DNA from: Chimonanthus salicifolius
Lineage: Eukaryota > Streptophyta > Magnoliopsida > Laurales > Calycanthaceae
Length of the DNA stretch: 64,000 nt
Direction: 5' to 3'
NCBI GenBank assembly: GCA_013350335.1
Contig: CM023539.1
Span: 37,682,631-37,746,630, forward strand
Numbering within the stretch: the first letter of the stretch is position 1; every line of letters begins with the position of its first letter. Positions 45,983 through 57,898 of this stretch are shown one piece after another. Made by a program: the position numbers and the translations under genes. The notes below the pieces were generated by a model. It ran no database searches. It saw nothing but the letters and a program-made list of their open reading frames with translations, and was not told the DNA's origin.

Positions 45983-48894
45983 TCAGCACACATCCCTACT
46001 GAGATACATTCCCAAATCTTTTATGATTGTACAAAATCTATCTTCAGGAAGAGGTTTTGTAAAAATATCGGCCAATTGATGGTCAGTGCTTACAAATTCT
46101 AATTGAACATCACCTCTTTGCACATGGTCTCTAATGAAATGGTGTCTAATTTCAATGTGCTTAGTTCTAGAGTGTTGTATGGGATTTTTTAACAAATTTA
46201 TAGCACTTGTATTGTGACACCTAATTGGAATGCGATCATAATTAAGTCCAAAATCTTCCAATTGTTCTTTCATGTACAACACTTGATTCTTCTTCAGCTG
46301 TGGATAAGGCCACTGAATTTTGATTTTTACTGAACCAAGATACGAGGGAGAGTCCAAGAAAGTGACAAGTCCCACTTGTGCTTTTTCTATCAATTTTACC
46401 ATCGACAAAGTCGTCATCCGAACAACTTACTAATTCGAGTGAAGTGTGTTTAGGATACCATAAGCCCAAATCAATAGTGCCAATCAAATATCGGAAAATA
46501 CGTTTTACGGCAGCAAGGTGTGATTCTTTGGGGCAAGATTGAAAACGTGCACACAAGTATACACTAACATTATATCCTGTCTACTAGCGGTTAAGTACAA
46601 CAAACTTCCTATCATGCCTCTATAGAGTTTCAAATCAACGGGTTTGCCACAATCATCCTTGTCAAGCTTGGTAGATGGGATCATACGAGTCCCAATTGAT
46701 TTAGCTTCATTCATTCCAAATTTCTTGAGAAGGTCTTTGACATATTTTGATTAATTTATAAATATCCCTTCACAAGATTGTTTGATTTGTAAACCAAGGA
46801 AGAAGGTTAGTTCACCCATCATACTCATCTCGAATTCATCATGCATGATTTTCGCAAATCTTTACAAAGTAGTTCATTTGTAGATCCAAAAATAATGTCG
46901 TCCATATATATTTGTATAATGAGCATATCATTGTCTAGAGATTTAATAAATAAAGTAATGTCAATTTTTCTCTTGTAAAGTCATTTTTAATGAGAAAATT
47001 ACCAAGCCTATCATACCTGCTCTAGGTGCTTGCATTAAACCATACAATACTTTTGTCAATTTGTAAACATGATTAAGAAATTCATGATTTTCAAATCCGG
47101 GTGGTTGTTTTACATAAACTTCTTCGAAGATGAAACCATTTAGAAAGGCACTTTTCACATCCATTTGAAATAATTTGAAATTTTGAAACAAGCATATGCA
47201 AGCAACATTCTTATGGCTTCTAGCCTAGCAACCGGGGCAAATGTTTCCTCATAATCTATCCCTTCTTCTTGGTTGTAACCTTGGACTACTAATCTAGCTT
47301 TGTTTCTAACAATATTTCCTTCCTCATCCTTTTCATTTCTAAAAACCCACTTTGTGCCAATTATTGAGTGATCCTTAGGCATAGGCACAAGCTCCCATAC
47401 TTTGTTTCTTTCAAATTGATTTAGTTCTTCTTGCATGGCAATTATCCAAAACTCATCTATTTCGGCTTTTTGAATGTTCTTTGGTTCGATTTAAGAGACA
47501 AAAGCCATGTTGTTACAAGCGCTTCTAAGTTTAGATCTAGTGGCTATTCCTTGAGATGGTTCACCAATAATTTGATCTTTTGGGTGATCTCTTACAAAAC
47601 TCCAAGCCTTAGGAAGATCATTATTTGGTTTGACGTCCTCACTATCTTGTCTTCCACTACTATTTGAAACATTTAATTCATTGTTAGGATTGTCTTGGAT
47701 AACAAGTTGATTCATCTCCTTTTCCAAAATTACAATCTCATCATCAAGATCCTTTTTTATTTCAAAAGGGTTGGCTTCATCAAAGACCACATGAATCGAT
47801 TCCTCCACAATTGATGTTCTCTTGTCATATACTCTATATGCTTTGCTAATGGGAGAATAACCAACAAAGATTCCTTCATCTGATTTTGGATCTAACTTTC
47901 CTAATTGATCTTTGGTGTTTAGTATAAAACACTTGCATCCAAAAACTCTAAAGTATCCAATGTTTGGTTTTCTACCATTCCATATTTCATAAGGGGTCTT
48001 ATCCAATCCTTTTCTAATGGTTACCCTATTTATAACATGACAACCTGTGCTTACGGCTTCGGCCCAAAAGTATGTTGGTAACTTATGTTCGTTGAGCATG
48101 GTCCTAGCTATTTCTGGAAGTGTTCTATTCTTTCTTTCAACTACTCCGTTTTGTTGAGGATTTCTAGGAGCGGAGAAATTGTGACCAAAACCATTTTCAT
48201 CACAAAGTATTTCCATTTCTTGATTTTCGAATTCTCTACCCCTATCACTTCTAATGTTGTTGATTGCATATCCTTTTTCATTTTGGACTCTTCTACAAAA
48301 TTTTGCAAAAGCTTTAGGTGCATCATTTTTGTGAGATAGATATAACACCCAAGAGAAGCGAGAATAATCATCAACAATTACAAATGCATATGACTTACCA
48401 CCCATACTTTGAACTTTGCTAGGACCAAACAAATCCAAATGGAATAGTTGAAGAGGCCTAGAGGTAGATATATGCTTTTTGCTTTTAAAGGAACTTTTGA
48501 TTTATTTTCCAAATTGGCATGCATCACAAATTCTATCCTTGGCAAATTTGGCCTTAGGCAAGCCATCAACTAATTCAAATTTGGATAGATTTGAAATAAG
48601 TTCTATGTGAGCATGTCCTAGTCTCCTATGCCATAACCAACTATTTTCATTTATGACAGCAAGGCATTTAACATTTTGGTTAAGCATTTTATCAAAGTCA
48701 ATGGTGTAAACATTTTCATCTCTATATGCTATGAACATTTCTTTATCATTGCTAGCATTTCTAATAGAACATTTGTTTGATTCAAATACTACCTTATTGC
48801 CTTTATCACAAAGTTGACTTACACTAAGTAAATCATGTTTTAACCCATCTACCAATAGTACATCTTCAATTGAAAGTAAGGGGTCATTACCACG
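45983..48894 (-). pseudogene. SIRE-like pol: integrase, reverse transcriptase, RNase H
   Basis: The 48897-48502 frame gives the end of protease and a pre-integrase zinc finger (WLWHRRLGH, CDACQFGK). The 48438-47491 frame gives an integrase with all three acidic residues in place (VDDYSRFSW, IRSDRGREFEN, NGVVERKNRT), plus VFGCKCFI. Then come [27 protein letters not shown] (47436-47155), [11 protein letters not shown] and a damaged RT active-site region near 46900. RNase H and the C-terminus lie at 46714-45983 (DRKSTSGTCHFLG, then NTSAINLLKNPIQHSRTKHIEIRHHFI is recognisable in shorter pieces). Several frameshifts and stops separate these frames. Confidence 0.88.
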
Positions 48895-50840
48895 CAACTA
48901 ACTCCCTCTCTTGGGTGGGATATTACAAAACCGTGAAAGCCACAGGAGCCTTTGGCCTATTTAGCCATTATAAATGTATGAGAACACCTGGTCTATTTGC
49001 TCTCTTTTTTTTAAAAAAAAAAAATTGAAATTAGTTAAAAACTAGCCATTTATATTAAAAGTAGATATGATGAACTACAAGTGGACCAAATTCGAACTCG
49101 AAATTCTATTTATAGTCATTTGATCTTAGTGGACAAAATCTCCAAGCATCATTAAAAATTACCTAGATAAGGATGCCTAATAACTTTGACTATCAAGATT
49201 AAATGACTCGAAAATGAGTTTTGAGCTCTACTTTCGTTCAGTTGTAACTCATTATATTTATTTTCAATCTAAACAATTAAATTTTTAATAGTCTCAAATG
49301 AACAAACTTGCACCTAGTATTTTCCAAACATCGAGCTCAACGTACTTATGTTCAAACTTTTACCATTTATGTATTTTTTTTAATTTAATTTTAATTGCTT
49401 CATTGATTGATTTGAACTAATGATATAAAGGATTTGACTATATAAATAGAGTGAGATTTTTCTATGTTTGTTTTTTACAGATTTTTCTAGGAATCTAAAT
49501 TCTGAAGGTCAATCTTTTTTTTTTTTTTCTATCATGACCCATGGAGAAATGCTTTTCTAGACAAATTTATGAAGCACGTCTTTAATGGCTTGACCAAATA
49601 AAATTTAAACACTTTAATCATATGCATACTTGACTTAATTCATTTAATGAGTCGACCTTACTAAGATTAAATGGGTTGACTAGTTACAAAATCGGACACG
49701 ATGGATCTTGACACATTTTTTTTTATTAAATGGGATGAACTCAATCTGAGTAGATCAAGCCCAATGGATTGACTCGACTTAGCTTCTATATTAAGCTTCA
49801 CTGCAACTTGTGTCGGGCCTAGCCTATGTCCACATAAAAAAACCCTGAAAAGAAAATGGTTTAGGTTGAACCAAGCTCAGATCAAGTTCATTTTTAGACT
49901 AAAATATTAAGCTTGACATAGAATTTGAGTCCGTTTGCTCTTAAAAAAAAAAAAAGAATTTGGGTCGGATTAGGACTATACTTGAAAGCTCGACTCAGGC
50001 TCAAAAAACCAATTCCAGCATAGTTTATAAAATGTAATTTTTATTTCGTATTAATGTAAAATTTATATCATATATAATTTATATTTAATAGAATAAAATT
50101 TCACTTTAGACTCGCATGTAGGTTTGGTCCTACATATACAATTTGGGATGCGCTCGGGTTTTACTAATTTGAGTTGATCCAAACTTGGGCTTTAGCCCTA
50201 GCAAATGTAAATTTATTAAATGAGTTAGCCTAATCCGAACAATCATAGATAGGCTGATTTGAACCATATTTGACTTAAATCTTGTCTCATTTATTTAATG
50301 GGTTAACTCAACTCAACTTGACCCATTTATCAACCAGTATTTCTTTATGTAGATGAGTGGTAAACAAATATATAAAAAATTAAAAAATGAATTCCTGCCA
50401 AACTATTTTTCTAAAAGATAATCTATTAAAATGTATTTTCCCTTTGAAATTCATTTTCTCATAAAATCAACAAAACATGCCCTAACGGAAAATTTGTTAT
50501 GAGCTTTTGTGAGTTATAAACAAATTTTAACCACTTAGACACGAGGTCATATGCAGCAGAGCAATCTTAGGAGATAAATAAGCTTTTATAAGTTTACTTT
50601 ACAGGACAATGAATGTCTAAATCTCATGCATAATTCATATGATCATTCGAGTGGAAAACAATTTGAGAAAGTAAATCTCACTAAGGAGTCACTGCTGTCC
50701 ATCAGTAAAAATAATTTGAGAAGTTTTTTAACTCAACTAAAAAACCTCTGATAAGACTAATTAACTTGCTAATCAACTCCGATGACTTGCATGACTTTTT
50801 TGTGTTTTAAAGCTATGATTAAATGAGTCACTCTAAGTAT
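48895..50840. repeat. duplicated block c, second copy (empty sites)
   Basis: 48895-48929 matches the tail of the small-LTR remnant (CTCTCTTGGGTGGG-TATTAC), and 48930-50840 matches 13470-15783. It lacks the MITE and the small solo LTR, so the unfilled targets can be read at 49734-49741 and 50805-50809. Confidence 0.88.
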
Positions 50841-50997
50841 AGTGCAATTGGTAATCGCACTGGTAATCTCCCGCCTCAGGAAGTGGGAGATGTTACCATG
50901 ACCTCACCTGGTGTGCCTTAAGGATAATGAGTATCACTCGTGAGAGTTTTATGGTGGATTTCTCGCGTTTTCTCACACATAAATTCGAAAAAAAAAA
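50841..50997 (+). mobile_element. SINE, tRNA-like head and poly-A tail
   Basis: The head contains GCAATTGGTAATCGCACTGG (A-box side), a CTCCCGCCTCAGGAAGTGGGAG stem typical of a tRNA anticodon-arm region, and a degenerate B box (ATGTTACCATGACCTC). The middle is CTGGTGTGCCTTAAGGATAA and the tail is a run of A. The relative at 4820-4903 was cut by a copia element at the TTAAG of this middle segment. Confidence 0.75.
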
Positions 50998-51345
50998 TGG
51001 TATCTCTATAATTCAACTTACTTTTAATGTTCGTCTATTTAAATAAATTTTAATATATAATATCTATTTTTTTCTTATTTTCAGTAATTTTTTAACTAAA
51101 GTTTAAGGAATGATTTGAAGAATTTGAATTTCCATAACCCTTGTCAGTTATACACTAAGTGATTATACTTACGTTACATATGAGATTAAGTTTGCAAATG
51201 CAAGAAATCACTCATAAATCTCATATATTAGATAGACTTACAAAATTTTAATCTAAGGTCTCTAATCTTAAAAATATAAGTAAACAGGGCTTAACATTTC
51301 CAAAAGTGGTCCATGTTTTCATATGGTACGCCAGAGTCGAGTCCA
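50998..51345. repeat. duplicated block a, second copy
   Basis: It aligns with 4904-5245 and ends at the same CCAGAGTCGAGTCC, after which the sequences differ. Confidence 0.85.
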
Positions 51346-52079
51346 TCATTCTTCTCTTTTTATTTTTTTCAAATAGGACTGGTTTTATTTTTTTAATTTT
51401 ATCTGAATTAAAAAAAATAGACTTTAAAAAAAAAACTGGAAAAAATACATAATATTGGCCGATATCATGGCCGATATTTTGCCTACATGGCCACATATTG
51501 GCGATATATTGGTGGGACCCAACACTGATATTTGATTTTTTTTTAATTCGGTCAATATTCAGGATATTGGTCGATATTTTGGGCGATATATCACGATCAT
51601 ATCGTCGATATATCGTTTGCCAGGCCGATTCATATCCTTCAAAAAATTAATACATATTCGCCAATACGATATGCATCCGCCGATATTATTACTTTTGCTC
51701 GATTACTATTAATTTTTTTAAAACTATTGTTTTTCCATAAATTGCCACCAAATATTGAATCTTTAAAGGATTCAAATTCAAACTCGGATATCCATAATGA
51801 TCCAGATGCTAATATGTTTAGGCTCTTGCAATCAGATTGGATTCGAATTTAGATTAGAATTATACACAGATATGAATTATTACTCTCAGATCTGGATATG
51901 GGTATTGATTAGTGAAATCATATGGGTATTGATTGATCAAATCCGATTTTCAGACCTGGATACGAGGTTATTGGATTTGGATTCGAATTATACACAGATC
52001 TGACCTATATCCGACCCATTTACATCCCTACCATTGATCCTCATATTAAAAAAGTGGGTTCATAACTCGACTCTTAATC
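51346..52079. repeat. decayed hAT/MITE-type sequence rich in GGCCGATAT
   Basis: 51445-51680 is dense in variants of ATATTGGCCGATAT and CGATATATCG, the motif set of the MITEs at 14280 and 57717. From about 51760 to 52040, ATCCGATTTTCAGACCTGG, GATTCGAATTATACACAGAT (twice) and the end CCGACCCATTTACATCCCTA resemble the ends of plant hAT-like elements that start TAGGGATGTAAA on the other strand. I could not place both ends or a target copy. Confidence 0.5.
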
Positions 52080-52390
52080 GTTCTTGTTGGACAAGCTAGC
52101 CAAATGTCTAGAATAGTCCTAGAGGGGGGTGAATAGGACTATTGAGAAATTTTAAAATCTATTTAAATATTGGGCACTTTAATGATTAATCAATACAAGT
52201 TTGCTCAATTAATATTCTAAATGTGATTTACAAGCAAGATTAAGTTTAAGCAAATTATGTGTGCAATAAGATATGAGCAAAAGTAAGTACACATAATAAG
52301 GTGAAGGAGATGAGAAGAGATGAAGAATTGTGACACAGTGACTTTTACGTGGTTCGGCAACCTTGCTTATATTCATGCCTCAAGTACACC

Positions 52391-55300
52391 TGTAACGTCC
52401 CGCCCCTTTCAACAGCCTAAACAGGTCGTGGCCCGCTTAACTGTAGACTGAACGGGCGTGATCCAACGCATTATGCATCTAACGGGTCTTACATCACAGA
52501 TTTGTGGCTGGAAGAAATAAGTATATATATTTTTTTTAAGATTGTGAATGAAATAACGAAGCCATCAATTCCGTCAAACCCAATTTTTACACCTCGCATG
52601 AATCATAATGTCATTGACAATATGAAATAAATAACATCTATTATCAATATCAAATCTAATCTCACTACAGACATCCCATTCCATAAAATAAAATAAAATC
52701 AATATCCTCAAAGTTCTCAACTATTTCAAACCAACCAATCCAATCTCTCAAAATACATAATATCAAAGAAATAAATCAAATGACATGAATCCACAACTAT
52801 ACTAAGAAATTAAATATGCATCCTTGACAGTCTCTAAACATCAGTGGTCTCCTCCAATCCTAAGTCTAAAGGATTACCTATAATGTAAGGGGTGTGAGCT
52901 CCAAGCTCAGTGAAGGAATACAATAATTCATACCCAACATAATATCTCTATTATTCTCTATAAATATGATCTTAAAACATGATTAAATAATATGCTTTTA
53001 ATATCCATGCATTATGCCATGCAATGCATAATGCTCAATGCAATGCTCAATGTCTCATTCCTCCACAACATACCCACTGTATTTGGTGGCCATCTCGCCG
53101 AAGCGATGCCTATAACTTACCACAGAGTGGTATTTTCCATATCAAATGGGGCCTATACAACGCAACTACCACAAAATATCAGTTTTTGTAATCTTTCATG
53201 GCTTAACAAACCAAACCTATCACATGTGTGGTACTCCTCATTAAAAGCGAGGCCTCAAACTACTACCGTCGTTGTCATCATGAAGAATCACGGCCTACAC
53301 CTCCATACACTTCTCATGAATATGAATATGTCATCCTTACCATGCATTATTTCTACCATTATGCCACGTTATGAACCATATTTACATGCCATGAGTAAAA
53401 TCATTGCCATCATACTCCAAACATGATTATAATCTCAATTTAGCATAAACATCATGTACATATTTTAAGCATCAAAACTAACTCCAATAATATTACATGT
53501 ATAAAGGAATAAATTGTATTACAACATTATCATTATGGTAACAATATTATAAATCAACCTCAAGAACATCACTTGTCACACCAACATAACATTCAACCAA
53601 TTCGAACATAATTATTGGATCTTTCAATAAGGCTTAATAGTCGATTTCCATTTATCCGGGCAAACTGAGTCTCCTCACGGCCATTAGAACACTTAGCCAA
53701 ATCCCTTACATTACTGTGAGTGAGCACCGGACTACAAATACTATTCTAAAATATAGCTCAGTCTATTTCCCAGATCCAATATTACATTCCAAATACATGC
53801 GATACGATATTCTTTTATAATGCTCAATCATATAAATAACATAGTGAATTTTCATGCTCGGTAAAGGTACAAAGTATTATTTTCCCTCACCTAAAAAGTT
53901 CACGAAGTGTAGGTGATGAATCCACACATATTCCAACTATTGTCAAGTAGTAAGAATTTTGGGATGTGCTGCACATAAATTTATTTGAAGGTTTTAAATA
54001 ATATTAACATCAAGATTATTCAACATTTCCGATTGATCTAAATTATATGTACACATGGGACGTCTCTAAGGTATGGGGTTGGTTTTTATTGAGTCTATGA
54101 CTTAGTATATAATCATATACTTAGAGTTATTAAAATGGATACCAATATTAATTCAGCCTTGGGTTGGTGTTGAAGCAACAATTTGCCAAAGAATAATACT
54201 TTAGGGACTGCTATTGTCAAACATTAACCCAATATAAAACCAGCTCCTAAGTTGTCTTAAACCATGCCTAAGCCTCAGTTCAGAAACTGGTTGTAGTAAG
54301 GCATGAAAAAATACAACCTAATGTGGTTGTTGGAACAAATCCTGCATTCACATACTTTCGGCTAATAAAGAGGGATAAATGTGTGCCCATGTGAAGGGGA
54401 TATATTAAATAGAATTGGAAATCAGTCCAAGGTAAGGCATTTTATCTATCTCCCTTTCTTCATCTTCTTTATAGAAATTAGGAACTATTAGTATATAACA
54501 AAGGAAAAATGTCTCAGTTGTATAGATCTAATCCAACAATGTTTTGGATTGGTTTGTAAGCCTAACTTAGAAGTATCAAATGTATAGAAGAGTAGTGGTT
54601 ATAACTGGTCTCAACCCATTCAACTTTGGGACTGAAAAACAATCCCAATTCTATCGGTCCTTGATGCCAAACAGTTTCTGAGGTTTTTGGACAACAAGAA
54701 AGGTTATAACAATAAACCAATCAATTAGGTTAAAGGCCTCTAGTTTAAAGGTTTGAATTAATCATGTTAATGGAGTTAATGGCAGGTTTTTACTAGTCCA
54801 AATAGTGCTCAGACCTGAATGGTCATCGGTTCCCTTTTTCTTTTGTTTCTCAAATAAGTGTGGGAATGGCTTCTATTTGGTGTGCTTGGCTTGGCAACAT
54901 TAGAGGGTTTGGCAACCAACTTATGCAGCCAAGATAGAGAAGATGGTAGCCCACCATATGTTTGATGAAAATAGACAGTGAATCTGAGCCTCTCTCTTTC
55001 TTTCCCCAAATACATCAACCCTTCCCATTCTTATTATAAAGTTTTCCTTCTTGAAATTCAACTCTTGAGCAATCTCACTTCCAATTTCGTTTGGGGATAC
55101 TCATAGAAAATAAAAGAGATACACAGAGAAGATACTTACTTGTTGTTTGTCACAAGGTGGAATCACAGAAGCCAAAGGGCTGATCGAAAGATGAACAATA
55201 CGAAAATGGAGAATGCTCGGCCTTGCTGCTGCTTGAAGAAGGTCGAAGGTAGGGGAACGGATATGGCTGCCATCGCAAGGATTATGTACAAAACCAGGTC

Positions 55301-55880
55301 GGTCCCCATGAGTTGTAGTTGTATTGGGAAAGGAAAGGGAAGAAGAAGAATTCGGATTTGGAAATCCTAGCCGAGATAGAGTTTCTATTGGTAATTTAGG
55401 GATTTGGATGCTACGGTTAGAGAAGGGGAGAAGAAAGGGAAGAAAAGAAAAGGGAAAGCCAGAGAAAGGAATTGTGTAAAGTAATAAGGGAAAGAGTGGA
55501 AAGCATTTAAGGTGTGGGTCACCAAGGGGCCCACACGGTTAAGTTATTTATTTAATTCCCAATATAAGTGAAATTAAAATTCTAATTGAAATTCTTAACT
55601 TTGCAAATTAAAATCTAATTTGACAATTAAATTTTTATTAACTCAATCTCAACTCGAAGCGGATAAATTCATAAATTTCTAATTAAGGAAAAATGTGTGT
55701 GCATTGGGGAACCTAAATTAATTAAATTCTAGGTTTTTGTGTGTTTATTTATTTTACTTTAAACAATAAAAAAATAAAAGAAAATAACACATAATTTCAC
55801 ACAACACAATCGAGAGGCCTATTTATTATTTTAGTTTTACCCGATTCGATTGACCCGCTACTTCGGGTCGGGTCATCACA
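52391..55880 (+). mobile_element. long solo LTR, 3490 bp, nested in the SIRE solo LTR
   Basis: It begins TGTAACGTCCCGCCCC, ends GGGTCGGGTCATCACA, and has a perfect 5-bp target copy ACACC (52386-52390 and 55881-55885). Joining the flanks restores the CTCAAGTACACCACTTGAGG text present at 42430-42455. Like the LTR at 8663 it has a GTGAGCTCCAAGCTCAGTGA segment near 500 bp and a purine-rich stretch near its 3' end (55330-55500). Probably a Tekay/Del-like gypsy LTR; no internal domain to prove it. The 144-codon ORF at 52992-53426 has no recognisable domain. Confidence 0.85.
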
Positions 55881-56740
55881 ACACCACTTGAGGATTTCAC
55901 CAACATTTTCCTTCATGGGTGGTGAAGAAACCTATTAAAACTCTTGTGGTCTCTTTCACGGGTAAAGACCTTACCGTTACAACTTGGATCTCTTTCACGA
56001 GTAGAAGTCGAACCTAAGGTAAACATACACTAAGAAAACATCTTTCTTGGATTTTACAAGGGTTACACCAACCCTTATAATTATCTCAATGAATAATGAA
56101 AGTTGTAGAATGTAACAAAGAACACTAGCCTCTTGTTACTTTAAGTAGCTTTGGCTTGTTCTTGAATGTCCTCCTCTTCTTGGTTTGATATAGATGCTCC
56201 AATGAAGTCCAACCAAGATAGTAATAAAGAGGTCTAGGGTAAATAATTGTTTTCCTATGAAGATTAAGACCTTAGAGAGAATCTCCACTTAACACATTCA
56301 ACTTAGAGCATAAGATGCTCAAGATATGCTTATGAGAGCTTTGAATGTGTTTGAGATTAAGATTCAAAACTTAGAGTATTTTAACTACGGAGTTTGTAAG
56401 CTATGAAAAAAGAGGCTTAGAGATGATATTCTATTGATTAATCTTTTCCTGAGATGTTTCACAATGACACATTCAAGATTGAGCCTAAGATGCTCAAGGA
56501 CTTTGCATATGAGTGCTTTGAATATGCTTGAAAATTGTTTTAGAGCAATGAGGGTATAACTATAGAGTTTTGATGCTCTAAGAATGATTGAGAGTCTTGG
56601 AGAATGTTAGAGAGTGTTTGGCTCATCAAAAATCAATGTTTGAAATGTCCTAAGGTCATATATTTAAAGCCCTCTTGAAGATATTGCCATTGGAAGTTGA
56701 AATCACAAGAATAGAGCCGTTAAAAACTTCCCGTTGCGAT

Positions 56741-56900
56741 TTCAGTCGACTGAACTTGAATATTCAGCCGACTGAAATGTCCAGAAATGACCGTTAAAAC
56801 ATCTGGGCACATTCAGTCGACTGAATTATAAGATCGAAGGCTGAAAAATCCATTTAGCAGGCTTTTCAGTCGACTGAATTATAAGATTCAGCCGACTGAA
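56741..56900. repeat. third array of 14-bp palindromes, in the SIRE solo LTR
   Basis: About six copies in three pairs: TTCAGTCGACTGAA with TTCAGCCGACTGAA partners (one badly decayed), with 9-10 bp between pair members. Confidence 0.9.
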
Positions 56901-57716
56901 AACTTGGCAGTTTTGCATACCTCCACTAAAATCCCCATAACTCGAGTTTCTGAGCTCGATTTTGGGGTGCTCTTGGGCTCATTGGAAAGATAACTGAGAG
57001 AAATATCTACTCACCAAATTTGGTCTAATTTGAAGTCAATTTGATACCTCAAATAAGCTCTCAAAGGGAGGGTATATGACAAAACTGTTTTGATCTGTTT
57101 TGCACTATTTCATTAAAATGCTCATAACTTGATCTATATATTTCCAAATTGAGTGTTCTTGGACTTTTTGAAAATCTTTTTAGTGGTCTATCAAATCATG
57201 AAAATTTTACTAATACTTGAGCACATTTGATAGGAGAAAAAGCTTCTCCAAAACAGAGCAAAACAAAACTAACCTAAGAAATCCAATTTAGTTCTATTAA
57301 ATTCAAAGTTATGGATTCTAAGGTTTATCCCAAAGGTAAATTTAGGTATTTTAAATCAATCCTAAGGTCCAAATACCTATGTTGGTAGGGATTCATGAAG
57401 TTTTTCCTTTTTCGGTGCGATGCCATCCAAATAACGCGTCTTCTCGAGCTTCAAACTTGATTTAACTATGCAGGTCTTCCAGAGGCGCGGTCTTGTATAA
57501 GTAGACGGTCACGAATCAATTAACAAAATTGACAACTAAGGATTCAGTCGGATGCAGTCACGGAATTGACAACTCAGTTTGACTCAGGGGAGAGAGATTT
57601 AACTTTTAAGCCAACAGTTCTTATCCCATTGGAAATGCAATTGCAAAATATAAACATGGGCCCAACAAAGTTGGGCCCATTCTTTTTAACTAATAACGTT
57701 ATTTCAATCTATTAGA

Positions 57717-57898
57717 CAGGGTTACAAATCTCAGTTGATACTGTGCATATCGGCTGTACTGGCGAGATTTCATTGAGATCTCATCAATATCGGCCGATAG
57801 ACATTTATACAACCAAGATTTGTTGGAAAAAAGTTAGGAGAGAGAGATATTGGCTGAGATCCGAGATATCAAGATTATCAACAATTTTTTTATCCCCG
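57717..57898. mobile_element. hAT-type MITE, 182 bp
   Basis: It starts CAGGGTTACAAATC and ends TTTTTTATCCCCG, roughly inverted to each other. Flanking 8-mers CTATTAGA and TAATTAGA match at six of eight. Inside are ATATCGGCCGATAG and related motifs. Length and motif content agree with the MITE at 14280-14454. Confidence 0.65.

Larger units (their letters stand above)
42240..48894 (-). mobile_element. SIRE-like copia retrotransposon, 5' end deleted
   Basis: Minus-strand order is end of protease, GAG-pre-integrase, integrase, RT, RNase H, a spacer rich in TTCAGTCGACTGAA, an extra ORF, a polypurine tract and the 3' LTR (42240-43706). An additional ORF after pol, long LTRs and the QLADIFTKPLPEDRF C-terminus fit the SIRE/Maximus lineage. 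Gag, primer site and 5' LTR are missing. The left flank is block b cut at TTTATTAT; the right edge jumps at 48894 into a small-LTR remnant and block c. So a deletion removed the 5' end together with the sequence between blocks b and c. Confidence 0.88.
52085..57616 (-). mobile_element. SIRE-type solo LTR, about 2.0 kb, split by another solo LTR
   Basis: Edges are TGTTGGACAAG and AAGCCAACA, with the 5-bp target copy GTTCT on both sides (52080-52084 and 57617-57621). Removing the insert 52391-55880 and one target copy leaves about 2.04 kb. Shared landmarks with the 42240 LTR (CTAGAGGGGGGTGAATAGG, TTTTTACGTGGTTCGGCAAC, CTCAAGTACACC/ACTTGAGG, and a palindrome cluster) put it in the same lineage and orientation, though not closely related in sequence. 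No internal domain is present. Confidence 0.88.

Noticed and set aside
50841..50925. A tRNA gene
   Set aside because: A stem and weak A and B boxes are visible, but no full cloverleaf or anticodon arm can be drawn, and a poly-A tail follows; it is a SINE head.
52992..53426. 144-codon ORF starting with repeated Met
   Set aside because: It lies inside the 3.5-kb solo LTR, has no domain, and its start is a run of ATGCAATGC repeats.
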